Origin: Pseudomonas parasichuanensis
GTDB lineage: Bacteria > Pseudomonadota > Gammaproteobacteria > Pseudomonadales > Pseudomonadaceae
Assembly: GCF_021601385.1 (NCBI RefSeq)
Contig: NZ_BQHO01000042.1
Location: 1 to 41,136, forward strand
DNA: 41,136 nucleotides
Direction: 5' to 3'
A model generated the notes under the pieces. It was given only the letters and a program-made list of their open reading frames with translations, had not been told where the DNA came from and ran no database searches. Made by a program: the position numbers and the translations under genes. This document shows, piece after piece, positions 41,059-41,136 of the stretch (within the stretch, counting starts at the first letter, position 1; each line of letters begins with the position of its first letter).

Positions 41059-41136
41059 TCTATGGTTACCCCCTTTTCTGCAATACTGTACCGAGATGTG
41101 CGTGAGTTTGGTTTGCGTCAATCTATACGGCGTCGT

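Noticed and set aside
40813-41121. A 102-codon minus-strand frame at the right end
   Set aside because: It reads through the terminator and the REP element and has no ribosome binding site; such frames are common translations of REP sequence.

Overview
The window looks like a chromosomal piece of a fluorescent Pseudomonas, most likely of the P. putida group. The support is high GC with strong G/C third-position bias, Pseudomonas-style genes (CopC/CopD, alginate-type AlgF/I/J/X acylation proteins, a MoxR/Bat operon) and a putida-type REP repeat at the right edge. Species assignment is an inference; there is no rRNA or other marker gene here.

Left edge (1-4650). Two TGGGTCAGTTTT repeats typical of an IS21-family end abut a serine-hydrolase (beta-lactamase family) gene of which only the 3' end remains. 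Next, on the minus strand, come an isochorismatase-like hydrolase, a small lipoprotein, copper proteins CopD and CopC, and a dTMP-kinase-like P-loop enzyme. A 56-aa membrane protein lies alone on the plus strand.

Middle (4651-22633). A FadL/TodX-type outer-membrane channel (plus) converges on a long minus-strand train that may be one transcript of about 16.7 kb. In transcription order it holds: AI-2E-family permease, MscS-family channel, an octaheme c-type cytochrome with HEAT/TPR repeats, a MoxR ATPase, DUF58, DUF4381, a BatA-type VWA protein, a VWA+TPR protein (BatB/BatC type), BatD, a periplasmic HAD phosphatase, a periplasmic Cys-type sulfatase, and a polytopic protein fused to a spermidine-synthase-like domain that lacks the usual catalytic residues.

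Right (22827-40885). This is the most interesting region: an exopolysaccharide locus. wecB (UDP-GlcNAc 2-epimerase), a BcsB-like periplasmic subunit, an NfrB-like glycosyltransferase with a C-terminal MshEN (c-di-GMP-binding type) domain and an NfrA-like TPR/beta-barrel exporter together match the E. coli set behind the N4-phage glycan receptor. They run, with overlaps or gaps of a few bases, into an acylation cassette: two AlgJ/AlgX-like SGNH proteins, an AlgI-like MBOAT, a DltC-like carrier protein, a DltA-like adenylation enzyme, an AlgF-like protein and an acyl-CoA-dehydrogenase-like flavoprotein. My reading is that a ManNAc-containing polymer is made under c-di-GMP control and decorated with an acyl or (dehydrogenated) aminoacyl group activated on a dedicated carrier protein. 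A convergent DUF4434 lipoprotein (possible glycosidase, apparently with an ATT start) and a downstream thioester-reductase-like SDR probably belong to the same system. Two FleQ-box-like sequences lie between wecB and the bcsB-like gene.

No tRNA, rRNA, CRISPR array or replication origin was recognised.
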